Shown here one piece after another: positions 56,309 through 64,000 of a stretch of 64,000 bases of DNA. The notes under the pieces are model-generated. The model was not told the origin of the DNA, made no database searches, and was given only the letters and a program-made list of their open reading frames with translations. The first letter of the stretch is position 1; each line of letters starts with the position of its first letter. Origin of the DNA: Mycolicibacterium arabiense (GTDB lineage Bacteria; Actinomycetota; Actinomycetes; Mycobacteriales; Mycobacteriaceae); contig NZ_AP022593.1 of NCBI RefSeq assembly GCF_010731815.2, positions 5,704,001-5,768,000 of the forward strand, in the 5' to 3' direction. Both the position numbers and the translations under genes were made by a program.

Positions 56309-58351
56309 ATGAGCTTCTACTCCGCTTACCGTCACGGGTTCGTGCGGGTCGCCGCGTGCACCCATCACACGACGATCGCCGACCCCTCGGCCAACGCCGA
56401 GTCCGTGCTGCGCATCGCGCGTGAGTGTCACGAGGACGGCGTGGGCCTGGCCGTGTTCCCGGAGTTGACGCTGTGCGGGTACTCGATCGAGGACATCGTG
56501 ATGCAGCAGGCACTCCTCGATGCTGCCGAGACGGCAGTCGCGGAGACCGTGGCCGGCTCGGCGGAGCTTCTCCCCGTGCTCGTCGTGGGGGCTCCACTGC
56601 GCTACCGCAACCGCATCTACAACACCGCCGTCGTCATCCACCGAGGCACGGTGCTGGGCGTAGTGCCCAAGTCCTACCTGCCGACGTACCGCGAGTTCTA
56701 CGAGCGCAGGCAACTCGCGCCCGGCGACGACGTCAGCGACGTGATCCGGTTGGCGGGCGTGGACGTGCCGTTCGGCCCCGACCTGCTGTTCGCCGCCGCC
56801 GACCTACCGAACTTCGTCCTGCACGTCGAGATCTGCGAGGACATGTGGGTGCCGATTCCCCCGAGCGCAGACGCTGCGCTGGCCGGGGCGACGGTGCTGG
56901 CGAACCTGTCGGGCAGCCCCATCACCATCGGACGGGCCGACGACCGCAAGATGTACGCCCAGTCGGCGTCGTCGCGCTGCCTGGCGGCCTACGTGTACGC
57001 GGCGGCGGGGGAGGGTGAGTCGACCACCGATCTGGCGTGGGATGGCCAGACCATGATCTACGAGAACGGGACGCTGCTCGCCGAATCCGAACGGTTCCCG
57101 AAGGACGTCCAGCGGTCGGTGGCCGACGTGGACGTCGACCTGCTGCGGGCCGAGCGGCAGCGGATGGGGACGTTCGACGACAACCGGCGCCACCACGGCG
57201 CGCGGATCGACGCGTTCCGGAAGGTCGAGTTCGTGCTCGACCCGCCGACCGGCGACATCGGTCTGCGCCGAGAGGTGGAGCGGTTCCCGTTCGTGCCATC
57301 GAATCCCGAACGGCTGGAACGGGATTGCTACGAGGGCTACAACATCCAGGTCGCCGGGCTGGAGCAGCGGCTGCGGGCGCTGAACTTCCCCAAGATCGTG
57401 ATCGGGGTGTCGGGCGGACTCGACTCGACCCATGCCCTGATCGTGGCGGCCAAGGCGATGGACCGCGAGGGTCGCCCGCGCAGTGACATCCTCGCGTTCA
57501 CGCTGCCCGGCTTCGCCACGGGCGACCGCACCAAGGGCAATGCCATCGAACTCAGCGAGGCGCTCGGGGTGACGTTCGCCGAGATCGACATCCGCGAGAC
57601 CGCCACCCGGATGCTGACCGAGATGGATCACCCGTTCGCCCGGGGCGAGAAGGTCTACGACGTCACCTTCGAGAACGTCCAGGCGGGCTTGCGCACCGAC
57701 TATCTGTTCCGGCTGGCCAACCAGCGCGGCGGCATCGTGCTGGGTACCGGTGATCTCTCCGAGCTGGCGCTGGGCTGGTCCACGTACGGGGTCGGCGACC
57801 AGATGTCGCACTACAACGTCAACGGCGGCGTGCCGAAGACCCTGATCCAGCACCTGATCCGGTGGGTGAGCAATTCCGGTCAGTTCGACGACCGGGTGAA
57901 CACCGTGCTGCGGTCCGTCCTCGACACCGAGATCACTCCTGAACTGGTACCCGCCGGCGAGGACGAGGAGATCCAGAGCAGCGAGGCCAAGGTGGGACCG
58001 TATGTCCTGCAAGACTTCTCACTGTTCCAAGTGCTGCGCTACGGTTTCCGCCCGTCGAAGGTGGCCTTCCTCGCCTGGCACGCCTGGAGCGACGCCGGCC
58101 GCGGTGACTGGCCGGCCGGCTACCCCGAGGACGACCGCCCCGAGTACCCGCTGTCGGAGATCCGCCGCTGGCTGCAGGTGTTCGCGCAGCGGTTCTACTC
58201 GTTCAGCCAGTTCAAGCGCTCCGCGCTGCCGAACGGTCCCAAGGTGTCCGCCGGCGGATCGTTGTCTCCGCGCGGCGACTGGCGGGCCCCGTCGGACATG
58301 TCGGCGAGGATCTGGCTCGACGAGATCGAACGCGAGGTGCCCGAGCACTGA
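56309..58351 (+). CDS. nadE: Glutamine-dependent NAD+ synthetase
   Basis: NadE makes NAD+ from nicotinate adenine dinucleotide, ATP and glutamine, with ammonia passed through a tunnel. The 680-residue length equals that of the M. tuberculosis enzyme. The N-terminal nitrilase-type glutaminase has the catalytic Glu in [10 protein letters not shown] near residue 52, a Lys in VPKSYLP near 120, and Cys in EICEDMW near 176. The synthetase domain has the P-loop [11 protein letters not shown] near 366. ATG at 56309. Confidence 0.98.
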   Translation: MSFYSAYRHGFVRVAACTHHTTIADPSANAESVLRIARECHEDGVGLAVFPELTLCGYSIEDIVMQQALLDAAETAVAETVAGSAELLPVLVVGAPLRYRNRIYNTAVVIHRGTVLGVVPKSYLPTYREFYERRQLAPGDDVSDVIRLAGVDVPFGPDLLFAAADLPNFVLHVEICEDMWVPIPPSADAALAGATVLANLSGSPITIGRADDRKMYAQSASSRCLAAYVYAAAGEGESTTDLAWDGQTMIYENGTLLAESERFPKDVQRSVADVDVDLLRAERQRMGTFDDNRRHHGARIDAFRKVEFVLDPPTGDIGLRREVERFPFVPSNPERLERDCYEGYNIQVAGLEQRLRALNFPKIVIGVSGGLDSTHALIVAAKAMDREGRPRSDILAFTLPGFATGDRTKGNAIELSEALGVTFAEIDIRETATRMLTEMDHPFARGEKVYDVTFENVQAGLRTDYLFRLANQRGGIVLGTGDLSELALGWSTYGVGDQMSHYNVNGGVPKTLIQHLIRWVSNSGQFDDRVNTVLRSVLDTEITPELVPAGEDEEIQSSEAKVGPYVLQDFSLFQVLRYGFRPSKVAFLAWHAWSDAGRGDWPAGYPEDDRPEYPLSEIRRWLQVFAQRFYSFSQFKRSALPNGPKVSAGGSLSPRGDWRAPSDMSARIWLDEIEREVPEH

Positions 58352-58416
58352 CATCGGTGACAGCCGCCGCCCTGGATCGGGGACGCGGCGACCTCGAGCA
58401 TGCGAAGATCACGGCG

Positions 58417-59223
58417 ATGGGTCGGGGCGGGAATGGTGAGGCGCGCGTCAGCGCGTCTGCTGGCGTGCCCCTACACCGCCAGCTGTACCTGGTGTTGCAC
58501 GACGAGATTGCCCGCGGCGCCGTGGGGTCGGGGGAGGCGCTGCCCACCGAGCAGTCGCTGTGCACCCAGTTCGGCGTCTCACGGATCACCGTGCGTCGAG
58601 CGCTCGCCGACCTCGCAGAGGCGGGTCTGATCGAACGCAGGCACGGCGTCGGCTCGTTCGTCGCGGACAACGCGACGGCGCGCGCGCACGATCCGGCGGC
58701 GTCCTACATGGACGGGCTGCGGCAGATCGAGTTCGAGACCGAGGTCGAAGTCCTCGAGTTCGGCGTCCGCGCGGCGCCCGCCGCCGTCGCCGAGCGGCTC
58801 GGCGGACAGCGCCGCCTGCTGCAGGTGCTGCGACTGCGCCGCGAGCGCATCACGCGGGAACCGTGCATGGTCACCGAGGTGTGGCTGCCGGAACACCTCA
58901 CCGAGACGGTGACCGAGCCGGCGCTGGCCGGCACCTCGCTGTTCGAACTGCTGTACGGCGCAGGGGTGGGGATCGACGGGGTCGACCACGAACTGACCGC
59001 CGAGGTGGCGGGACCGAGGATCGCCAACCTGCTCGACACCGCGATCGGCGCTGCGGTCATTCGGGTGAACTCCGTGGCGCACGCGACCGGACGGCCGCAT
59101 CACTTCCTCTCCGTCGCGTTGTCGCCCAGCAGGAGTCGCGTGCTGCTCAGTCAGTCCGCTGCCGACTTCGAGTCAGGCATCGGGATGGCGATCGCCCACG
59201 ACGTACGCAGGCCAAGGGTCTGA
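58417..59223 (+). CDS. GntR/HutC-family regulator
   Basis: The 268-residue product has a GntR winged helix (LHRQLYLVLHDEIARG and FGVSRITVRRALADLAEAGL, residues about 18-78) and a UTRA effector domain (about 100-250). An ATG at 58417 was chosen over an in-frame codon at 58357 that begins 5 bases after the nadE stop, because the family similarity begins after it. It is convergent with the enoyl-CoA hydratase gene (6 bases between stops). Target genes are not apparent. Confidence 0.87.
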   Translation: MGRGGNGEARVSASAGVPLHRQLYLVLHDEIARGAVGSGEALPTEQSLCTQFGVSRITVRRALADLAEAGLIERRHGVGSFVADNATARAHDPAASYMDGLRQIEFETEVEVLEFGVRAAPAAVAERLGGQRRLLQVLRLRRERITREPCMVTEVWLPEHLTETVTEPALAGTSLFELLYGAGVGIDGVDHELTAEVAGPRIANLLDTAIGAAVIRVNSVAHATGRPHHFLSVALSPSRSRVLLSQSAADFESGIGMAIAHDVRRPRV

Positions 59224-59229
59224 GCGCAG

Positions 59230-60057
59230 CTACAGCCTGCCCTCGGTGCGCAGGTCGGGGTGCACCCACTCGGGGGCCCGGCGCTGCTTGAACGCCACGA
59301 AGCCCTCGACGGCCTCCGGTCCGCTGTAGGAGGCCTTCATGCCGATCCGGTCGAACAGCCCCATGTAGTTGTCCAGGCTCGACTTGACCACCAGACGCGC
59401 CTTGGGCGCCGTGCGGCAGCACTGCGCGAGAACGTCGCGCGCCACTGCACCCAGGTCGTCGTGCGGCACCACCCGCGCCACCATGCCCCAGTCGACTGCT
59501 TCGCGAGCGTCGAGCGTGCGACCGGTGAACATCAGGTCGCGGGTGCGCACCGGGCCGATCATCCGGGCCAGCATCTGGCTGTAGTACGTGTCGGCGATCC
59601 CGCGGTAGAGCTCCGGTACGCGGAACGTCGCCCGATCGCTCACCACCGCCATGTCGCTGCACATCGCGATCTGCAGGCCGCCGCCCTGGCACAGTCCGTT
59701 GACCGCCGACACCACCGGCTTCACCGACTGCCGCAAGGTCTCGAACGGCGTGACGTCCATCGACAGCGCCGGGCCGAAGGACATCCAGTCGTCGACGCCG
59801 TCACCGCCGCCGAGGTCGCCGCCGGGCGCGAACACGTCGCCGGTGCCGGTGATCAGCAGACCCGCCAGATCGGGGTCGTTCTCGACGTGGGTCACCGCGT
59901 AGCGGATGCCGAAGTACATGGCAGGCGTCATCGCATTGCGTGCCTCGGGTCGGTCCAGCGTCACCACCCCGAACGGGCCCTCCCTCTCGAAGCGCAGGAA
60001 GGGGGTGCCCAGCCAGTCGCCGTCCGGCGGGCGGGGAATGTTCTCGGTGGCGGTCAT
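59230..60057 (-). CDS. Enoyl-CoA hydratase/isomerase family protein
   Basis: The 275-residue crotonase-fold product has GVVTLDRPEARNAM near residue 35, the oxyanion-hole GTGDVFAPGGDLGGG near residue 71, and AVNGLCQGGGLQIAMCSD near 118. A glutamate at the second catalytic place is followed by YRGIADTYYSQML. It is read with the ribokinase gene just upstream (4-base overlap). The acyl-CoA substrate is unknown. Confidence 0.9.
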   Translation of the reverse strand: MTATENIPRPPDGDWLGTPFLRFEREGPFGVVTLDRPEARNAMTPAMYFGIRYAVTHVENDPDLAGLLITGTGDVFAPGGDLGGGDGVDDWMSFGPALSMDVTPFETLRQSVKPVVSAVNGLCQGGGLQIAMCSDMAVVSDRATFRVPELYRGIADTYYSQMLARMIGPVRTRDLMFTGRTLDAREAVDWGMVARVVPHDDLGAVARDVLAQCCRTAPKARLVVKSSLDNYMGLFDRIGMKASYSGPEAVEGFVAFKQRRAPEWVHPDLRTEGRL

Positions 60058-60956
60058 GCTCCTCCTCGTTCGGGACTGGCGGTCTCGGGATCGGTGGTCT
60101 CGAGCACGTCGTCGACGGCCTCCTCGGTCGGCGCGCAGTCACCCGCACCGGGCACCAGCGTGGCCAGCGCACCGGCAGCGCATGCCCGGCGCAGCGCCAC
60201 CTCCGGCCCGAGGTGCCAGCCCGCGGCGAGCACGCCCGCGAAGACGTCACCGGCTCCCGTGGTGTCGATCGCCTCGACCGCAGGCGCCCCGACGGTGACG
60301 CGGGCATCGGTCGTGCGGTACTCGGCGCCGTCGGCTCCCCGCGTCACGACCAGATGATCGACGGGCCAATGCCACTCACGTGACTCCGCGTCGTTGACGA
60401 TCACGACGTCCACGGTCGACGCCAACCGTTCGAGATCGGCGGGTGACCCGACGGGCGACGCGTTGACCATCACCACCGCGCCTCCCGCCCGGCCCAGCCG
60501 CGCCGCGGCCAGGACGGTGTCCACCGGAATCTCCAGGGACAGCAGCACCACGTCGGATGCGGTGATTGCGTCGCGGACGGCAGGCGAGGAGAGATGCAGG
60601 TGGGCGTTGGCGCCCGGGGCGACGACGATCAGGTTCTCGGCGCCGTCGTCGACGACGATCACGGCGGTACCGCTGGCGCCCGGCAGGGTGAGCACGCCGT
60701 CCAGTCCCACGTCGTTGCCGCTGAGATGGGCCCGCAGTTTGGCCGCGGCGTCGTCGTCGCCGAGAGCGGCGACCAGATCGACGGACGCGCCCGCGCGCGC
60801 TGCGGCGACGGCCTGGTTGCCGCCCTTGCCGCCGGGCGACCAGGTCGTGGATGCCGCCAGCACGGTCTCTCCGGGGCGCGGCAGCGATCGAACCCGCATC
60901 GACTGGTCGAGGTTGACGCTGCCCACCACGCACACTCGATTGCCCGACGTTGTCAC
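60054..60956 (-). CDS. rbsK: Ribokinase
   Basis: The 300-residue PfkB-family product has [20 protein letters not shown] near residue 10, [16 protein letters not shown] near 42 with the ribokinase GGKGxNQA signature, and [16 protein letters not shown] near 234. It phosphorylates ribose at O5. The GTG start at 60956 is divergent from proA, 57 bases away. M. tuberculosis rbsK (Rv2436) lies in the same neighbourhood between nadE and proA. Confidence 0.92.
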   Translation of the reverse strand: MTTSGNRVCVVGSVNLDQSMRVRSLPRPGETVLAASTTWSPGGKGGNQAVAAARAGASVDLVAALGDDDAAAKLRAHLSGNDVGLDGVLTLPGASGTAVIVVDDGAENLIVVAPGANAHLHLSSPAVRDAITASDVVLLSLEIPVDTVLAAARLGRAGGAVVMVNASPVGSPADLERLASTVDVVIVNDAESREWHWPVDHLVVTRGADGAEYRTTDARVTVGAPAVEAIDTTGAGDVFAGVLAAGWHLGPEVALRRACAAGALATLVPGAGDCAPTEEAVDDVLETTDPETASPERGGA

Positions 60957-61013
60957 GGGCCATACCGTAACCCCGACCGGGCCCGACCTGCGTTACCTCG
61001 ATACGCTGGCCTG

Positions 61014-62261
61014 ATGAGCGTGCATGCCCCCGCCGACACCGACCTGCGCCAGCAGGTCCACGACGCGGCGCGCCGCGCCAGAGTCGCCGCACGCACCCTC
61101 GGCACGCTGACGTCGGCGACCAAGGATCGGGCGCTGCACGCCGCGGCGGACTCGGTGCTGGCATCGGTGGGCGAGGTGCTCGCCGCCAACGAGGTCGATC
61201 TGGACGTCGCCCGCGCCGCAGGCACCCCGGCAGCGATCCTGGACCGCCTTGCGCTCAACCCGCAGCGCGTCGACGGCATCGCGGCTGGACTGCGCCAGGT
61301 CGCCGGGTTGCCCGATCCTGTCGGGGAGGTCCTGCGCGGCCGCACACTGCCGAACGGACTGCGGATCCGCCAGCAGCGCGTGCCCCTCGGCGTCGTCGGC
61401 ATGGTCTACGAGGGCAGGCCGAACGTCACCGTCGACGCGTTCGGGCTCACGCTCAAGTCCGGCAATGCCGCTCTGCTGCGCGGCAGTTCGTCGGCGAGGC
61501 ACTCCAACGAGGCGCTCGTCACCGCACTGCGCGCCGCGCTGGTGGCCGAGGGTCTGCCCGCCGACGCCGTTGCGCTGCTGCCCAGCGAGGACCGCGCCAC
61601 CGTCACCCACCTCATTCAGGCCCGCGGCCTGGTCGACGTCGTCATCCCCCGCGGAGGCGCGGGACTGATCGACGCCGTCGTCCGCGACGCGCTGGTCCCG
61701 ACCATCGAGACCGGTGTCGGCAACTGCCACGTGTACGTTCACGCGGCGGCCGACCTCGACGTCGCCGAACGCATCCTGTTGAACTCCAAGACGCGCAGGC
61801 CCAGCGTGTGCAACGCCGCCGAGACGCTGCTCGTCGACGCCGCGATCGCCGACCGCGCGGTGCCGAGGTTGCTCGACGCACTCCGGAACGCGGGTGTCAC
61901 CGTGCACGACGACCCGAGCGAAGACGACCTGCGGGCCGAGTTCCTGTCGATGGACATCGCGGTCGCCGTGGTGGACGGCATCGACGCGGCCATCACCCAC
62001 GTCAACGAATACGGCACCGGCCACACCGAGGCCATCGTGACGACCGATCTCGCTGCCGCAGAACGATTCACGGGGGAGGTCGACGCCGCGGCCGTGATGG
62101 TCAACGCGGCAACGTCGTTCACCGATGGCGAACAGTTCGGCTTCGGCGCGGAGATCGGCATCTCGACGCAGAAGCTGCACGCCCGCGGGCCCATGGGCCT
62201 GCCCGAACTGACCTCGACCAAGTGGGTGGTGTGGGGAGACGGCCACATCCGCCCCGCCTGA
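61014..62261 (+). CDS. proA: Gamma-glutamyl phosphate reductase
   Basis: ProA reduces glutamyl phosphate from ProB to glutamate semialdehyde with NADPH, the second step of proline synthesis. The 415-residue product shows [19 protein letters not shown] near residue 124, the catalytic cysteine in [13 protein letters not shown] near 266, and [12 protein letters not shown] near 330. ATG at 61014 is used; a longer open frame overlaps rbsK on the other strand. It is followed by the MoxR gene 17 bases later. Confidence 0.98.
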   Translation: MSVHAPADTDLRQQVHDAARRARVAARTLGTLTSATKDRALHAAADSVLASVGEVLAANEVDLDVARAAGTPAAILDRLALNPQRVDGIAAGLRQVAGLPDPVGEVLRGRTLPNGLRIRQQRVPLGVVGMVYEGRPNVTVDAFGLTLKSGNAALLRGSSSARHSNEALVTALRAALVAEGLPADAVALLPSEDRATVTHLIQARGLVDVVIPRGGAGLIDAVVRDALVPTIETGVGNCHVYVHAAADLDVAERILLNSKTRRPSVCNAAETLLVDAAIADRAVPRLLDALRNAGVTVHDDPSEDDLRAEFLSMDIAVAVVDGIDAAITHVNEYGTGHTEAIVTTDLAAAERFTGEVDAAAVMVNAATSFTDGEQFGFGAEIGISTQKLHARGPMGLPELTSTKWVVWGDGHIRPA

Positions 62262-62278
62262 CAGGAGTCCAACCGACC

Positions 62279-63166
62279 ATGAGCACCTCTGCCCAACCGG
62301 TCCCGCTGTTCACCGACATCGACGACGTGGCGACCCGCCTCGCCGAGACCGGGTACCTGCCCGACACGGCGACGGCGACGGCCGTATTCCTCGCCGACCG
62401 GCTCGGCAAGCCGCTGCTCGTCGAGGGCCCGGCGGGCGTCGGCAAGACCGAACTCGCCCGCGCGGTCGCTGCCTGCACGGGTTCCGAACTCGTTCGCCTG
62501 CAGTGCTATGAGGGCGTCGACGAAGCCCGCGCACTCTACGAGTGGAACCACGCCAAGCAGATCCTGCGCATCCAGGCGGGCAACGCCGGCGGCCAGGGCG
62601 ATTGGGACCAGACCAAGATGGACGTGTTCAGCGAGGAATTCCTGCTGACCCGTCCGCTGCTCACGGCGATCAAGCGCACCGATCCGACCGTGCTGCTGAT
62701 CGACGAGACCGACAAGGCGGACATCGAGATCGAGGGTCTGCTGCTCGAAGTGCTGTCCGACTTCGCGGTCACGGTGCCCGAACTCGGCACCATCAAGGCC
62801 GAGCGGCCGCCGTTCGTGCTCTTGACGTCGAACGCCACCCGGGAACTCTCCGAGGCGCTCAAGCGGCGATGCCTGTTCCTGCACATCGACTTCCCCGACC
62901 CGGACCTCGAACGCCGCATCCTGCTGTCCAGGGTGCCCGAGCTGCCGGAGCGCCTTGCCGAGGAACTGGTCCGCATCATCGGCGTGCTGCGCGGCATGCA
63001 GCTCAAGAAGGTGCCGTCGGTCGCCGAGACCATCGACTGGGGTCGCACCGTGCTCGCCCTGGGCATGGACACCATCGACGATGCGATGATCGCTGCCACG
63101 CTTGGCGTCGTCCTCAAACACCAGTCCGATCAACAGCGTGCATCCGGCGAACTCCGGCTGAACTGA
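62279..63166 (+). CDS. MoxR-type AAA+ ATPase
   Basis: The 295-residue product has Walker A GPAGVGKTELARA near residue 49, Walker B VLLIDETDKAD near 139, sensor LLTSNATRELSEALKRRC near 181, and the MoxR lid. MoxR ATPases act as chaperones, usually with a VWA protein encoded next to them, to insert metals or mature enzymes (CoxD with CoxE is an example). The VWA-type gene follows by 11 bases. The pair equals Rv2426c-Rv2425c after proA in M. tuberculosis. Confidence 0.93.
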   Translation: MSTSAQPVPLFTDIDDVATRLAETGYLPDTATATAVFLADRLGKPLLVEGPAGVGKTELARAVAACTGSELVRLQCYEGVDEARALYEWNHAKQILRIQAGNAGGQGDWDQTKMDVFSEEFLLTRPLLTAIKRTDPTVLLIDETDKADIEIEGLLLEVLSDFAVTVPELGTIKAERPPFVLLTSNATRELSEALKRRCLFLHIDFPDPDLERRILLSRVPELPERLAEELVRIIGVLRGMQLKKVPSVAETIDWGRTVLALGMDTIDDAMIAATLGVVLKHQSDQQRASGELRLN

Positions 63167-63177
63167 GGAGTGCTCCG

Positions 63178-64000
63178 ATGGCCGCCCGTCGCACCCGACC
63201 GCCCCAACCGCTTGCCCCGCATGGCATTCCGGGCCACCTCGTCGAGTTCGTCGAGGCGCTGCGCGGGGTCGGGATAGCGGTCGGGCCGTCGGAGACCGTC
63301 GACGCCGGGCGCGTGATGGCGACGCTCGGGCTCGGCGACCGCGAGGTGCTGCGAGAGGGTCTGGCGTGCGCGGTGATGCGGCGAGCGGAGCACCGCGAGA
63401 CCTACGACGCGATGTTCGACCTCTGGTTCCCGGCGGCGCTGGGCGCCAGGACGGTGGTCGACGACGACAGCGCCGACGACGAGTCGGACGGTCCGCCGCC
63501 GCAGGACATCGAGGGCCTGCGCGATGCGCTGGTGCAGATGCTCACCGACAACCCCGATCTGGCCAACGTCGACGACCGGCTCGCCGCGATGATCGCCCAG
63601 ATCGTGGAGTCGTTCGGCCGCTACAACTCCAGCCGCGGTCCGTCCTACTCGTCGTATCAGGCTCTCAAGGCGATGGCGCTCGACGAACTGGAGGGCAGGC
63701 TGCTCGCCGGCTTGCTTGCCGGATACGGCGACGACCCGACGCCCACGCAGCAGGAGATCGCCAAAGCCCTTGCCGCCAAGCGCGTCTCGCAGCTGCGGCG
63801 CATGGTGGAGGGCGAGACCAAGCGTCGCACCGCCGAGCAACTCGGCCGCGAACACGTCCAGATGTACGGCATTCCGCAGCTCAGCGAGAACGTGGAGTTC
63901 CTTCGAGCGTCCGGCGAGCAGCTCCGCCAGATGCGGCGCGTGGTCGCACCGCTGGCACGCACACTCGCCACCCGGCTGGCCGCGCGGAGACGCCGTGCCC
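63178..64000 (+). CDS. VWA/CoxE-family protein, 5' part (cut by window end)
   Basis: From the ATG at 63178 (GAGGAG before it) the frame stays open to the window edge, 274 codons. The N-terminal part has the pattern HGIPGHLVEFVEALRGVGIA followed by GRVMATLGLGDREVL, as in CoxE-like proteins, an acidic stretch near residue 95, and the Arg-rich start of a linker at the end. The von Willebrand A domain with its metal site would lie beyond the window. It is the partner of the MoxR ATPase upstream. Confidence 0.85.
   Translation, partial: MAARRTRPPQPLAPHGIPGHLVEFVEALRGVGIAVGPSETVDAGRVMATLGLGDREVLREGLACAVMRRAEHRETYDAMFDLWFPAALGARTVVDDDSADDESDGPPPQDIEGLRDALVQMLTDNPDLANVDDRLAAMIAQIVESFGRYNSSRGPSYSSYQALKAMALDELEGRLLAGLLAGYGDDPTPTQQEIAKALAAKRVSQLRRMVEGETKRRTAEQLGREHVQMYGIPQLSENVEFLRASGEQLRQMRRVVAPLARTLATRLAARRRRA

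Overview
The window is GC-rich chromosomal DNA from a rapidly growing mycobacterium (Mycolicibacterium type). The evidence is gene content and order: clpX, then korA-korB-mobA, rpfE, a saccharopine-dehydrogenase-like gene, valS-folC-DUF4233-ndk, rne, rplU-rpmA-obg-proB, nadE, rbsK, proA, a MoxR-type ATPase and a VWA protein. This is the order I recall for the M. tuberculosis Rv2457c-Rv2425c segment. The genus is inferred from synteny; no rRNA marker is present.

Layout. (1) 1-1534: clpX and a strong hairpin terminator. (2) 1.5-7.6 kb, minus strand: a small membrane protein, a UGT-like glycosyltransferase, fdhD with a YdeP-type molybdopterin oxidoreductase, and a beta-propeller lipoprotein. (3) 7.8-9.95 kb: a type III glutamine synthetase with a candidate GlnR box. 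(4) 10.1-18.6 kb, minus strand: an inositol catabolic operon iolC-(Cgl0159-like aldolase)-iolB-iolD-iolE-iolG-iolH plus one more TIM-barrel gene that is bracketed by two inverted copies of a 60-bp palindromic element. (5) 18.8-22.7 kb, plus strand: the divergent GntR regulator (iolR-like) and an ABC sugar/inositol importer (lipoprotein, permease, ATPase). Both the iolC-iolR gap and the importer promoter carry a 10-bp site matching the C. glutamicum IolR consensus. (6) 22.7-23.7 kb: an SRPBCC protein and a small secreted proline-rich protein. (7) 23.7-29.9 kb: a second polyol-type cluster, a minus-strand operon of PhyH dioxygenase, Gfo/Idh dehydrogenase, IolE-like isomerase and a second Gfo/Idh dehydrogenase, with a divergent LacI regulator and a PfkB kinase. 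(8) 30.2-33.9 kb: korA-korB-mobA. (9) 33.9-36.4 kb: a 960-bp gene-free stretch with a structured leader, two resuscitation-promoting factors, and a frameshifted VOC gene. (10) 36.4-41.8 kb: FAD monooxygenase, PaaI thioesterase, HxlR regulator, S9 peptidase and an Rv2449c-like oxidoreductase. (11) 41.9-53.5 kb: the conserved valS to proB housekeeping run. (12) 53.5-64 kb: TetR/P450 pair, sirtuin, nadE, GntR, enoyl-CoA hydratase, rbsK, proA, MoxR ATPase and a VWA protein cut by the window end.

How the genes work together. The importer would bring in inositol; IolG, IolE, IolD, IolB and IolC would take it to 2-deoxy-5-keto-gluconate-6-phosphate; the Cgl0159-like barrel protein is the best local candidate for the final aldolase. 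iolA is not in the window. The 23.7-29.9 kb cluster looks like a separate pathway for a related, perhaps modified, polyol and is the least explained block here. Everything from about 1.5 to 30 kb sits where M. tuberculosis has clpX and korA almost adjacent, so it is best seen as an accessory catabolic island.
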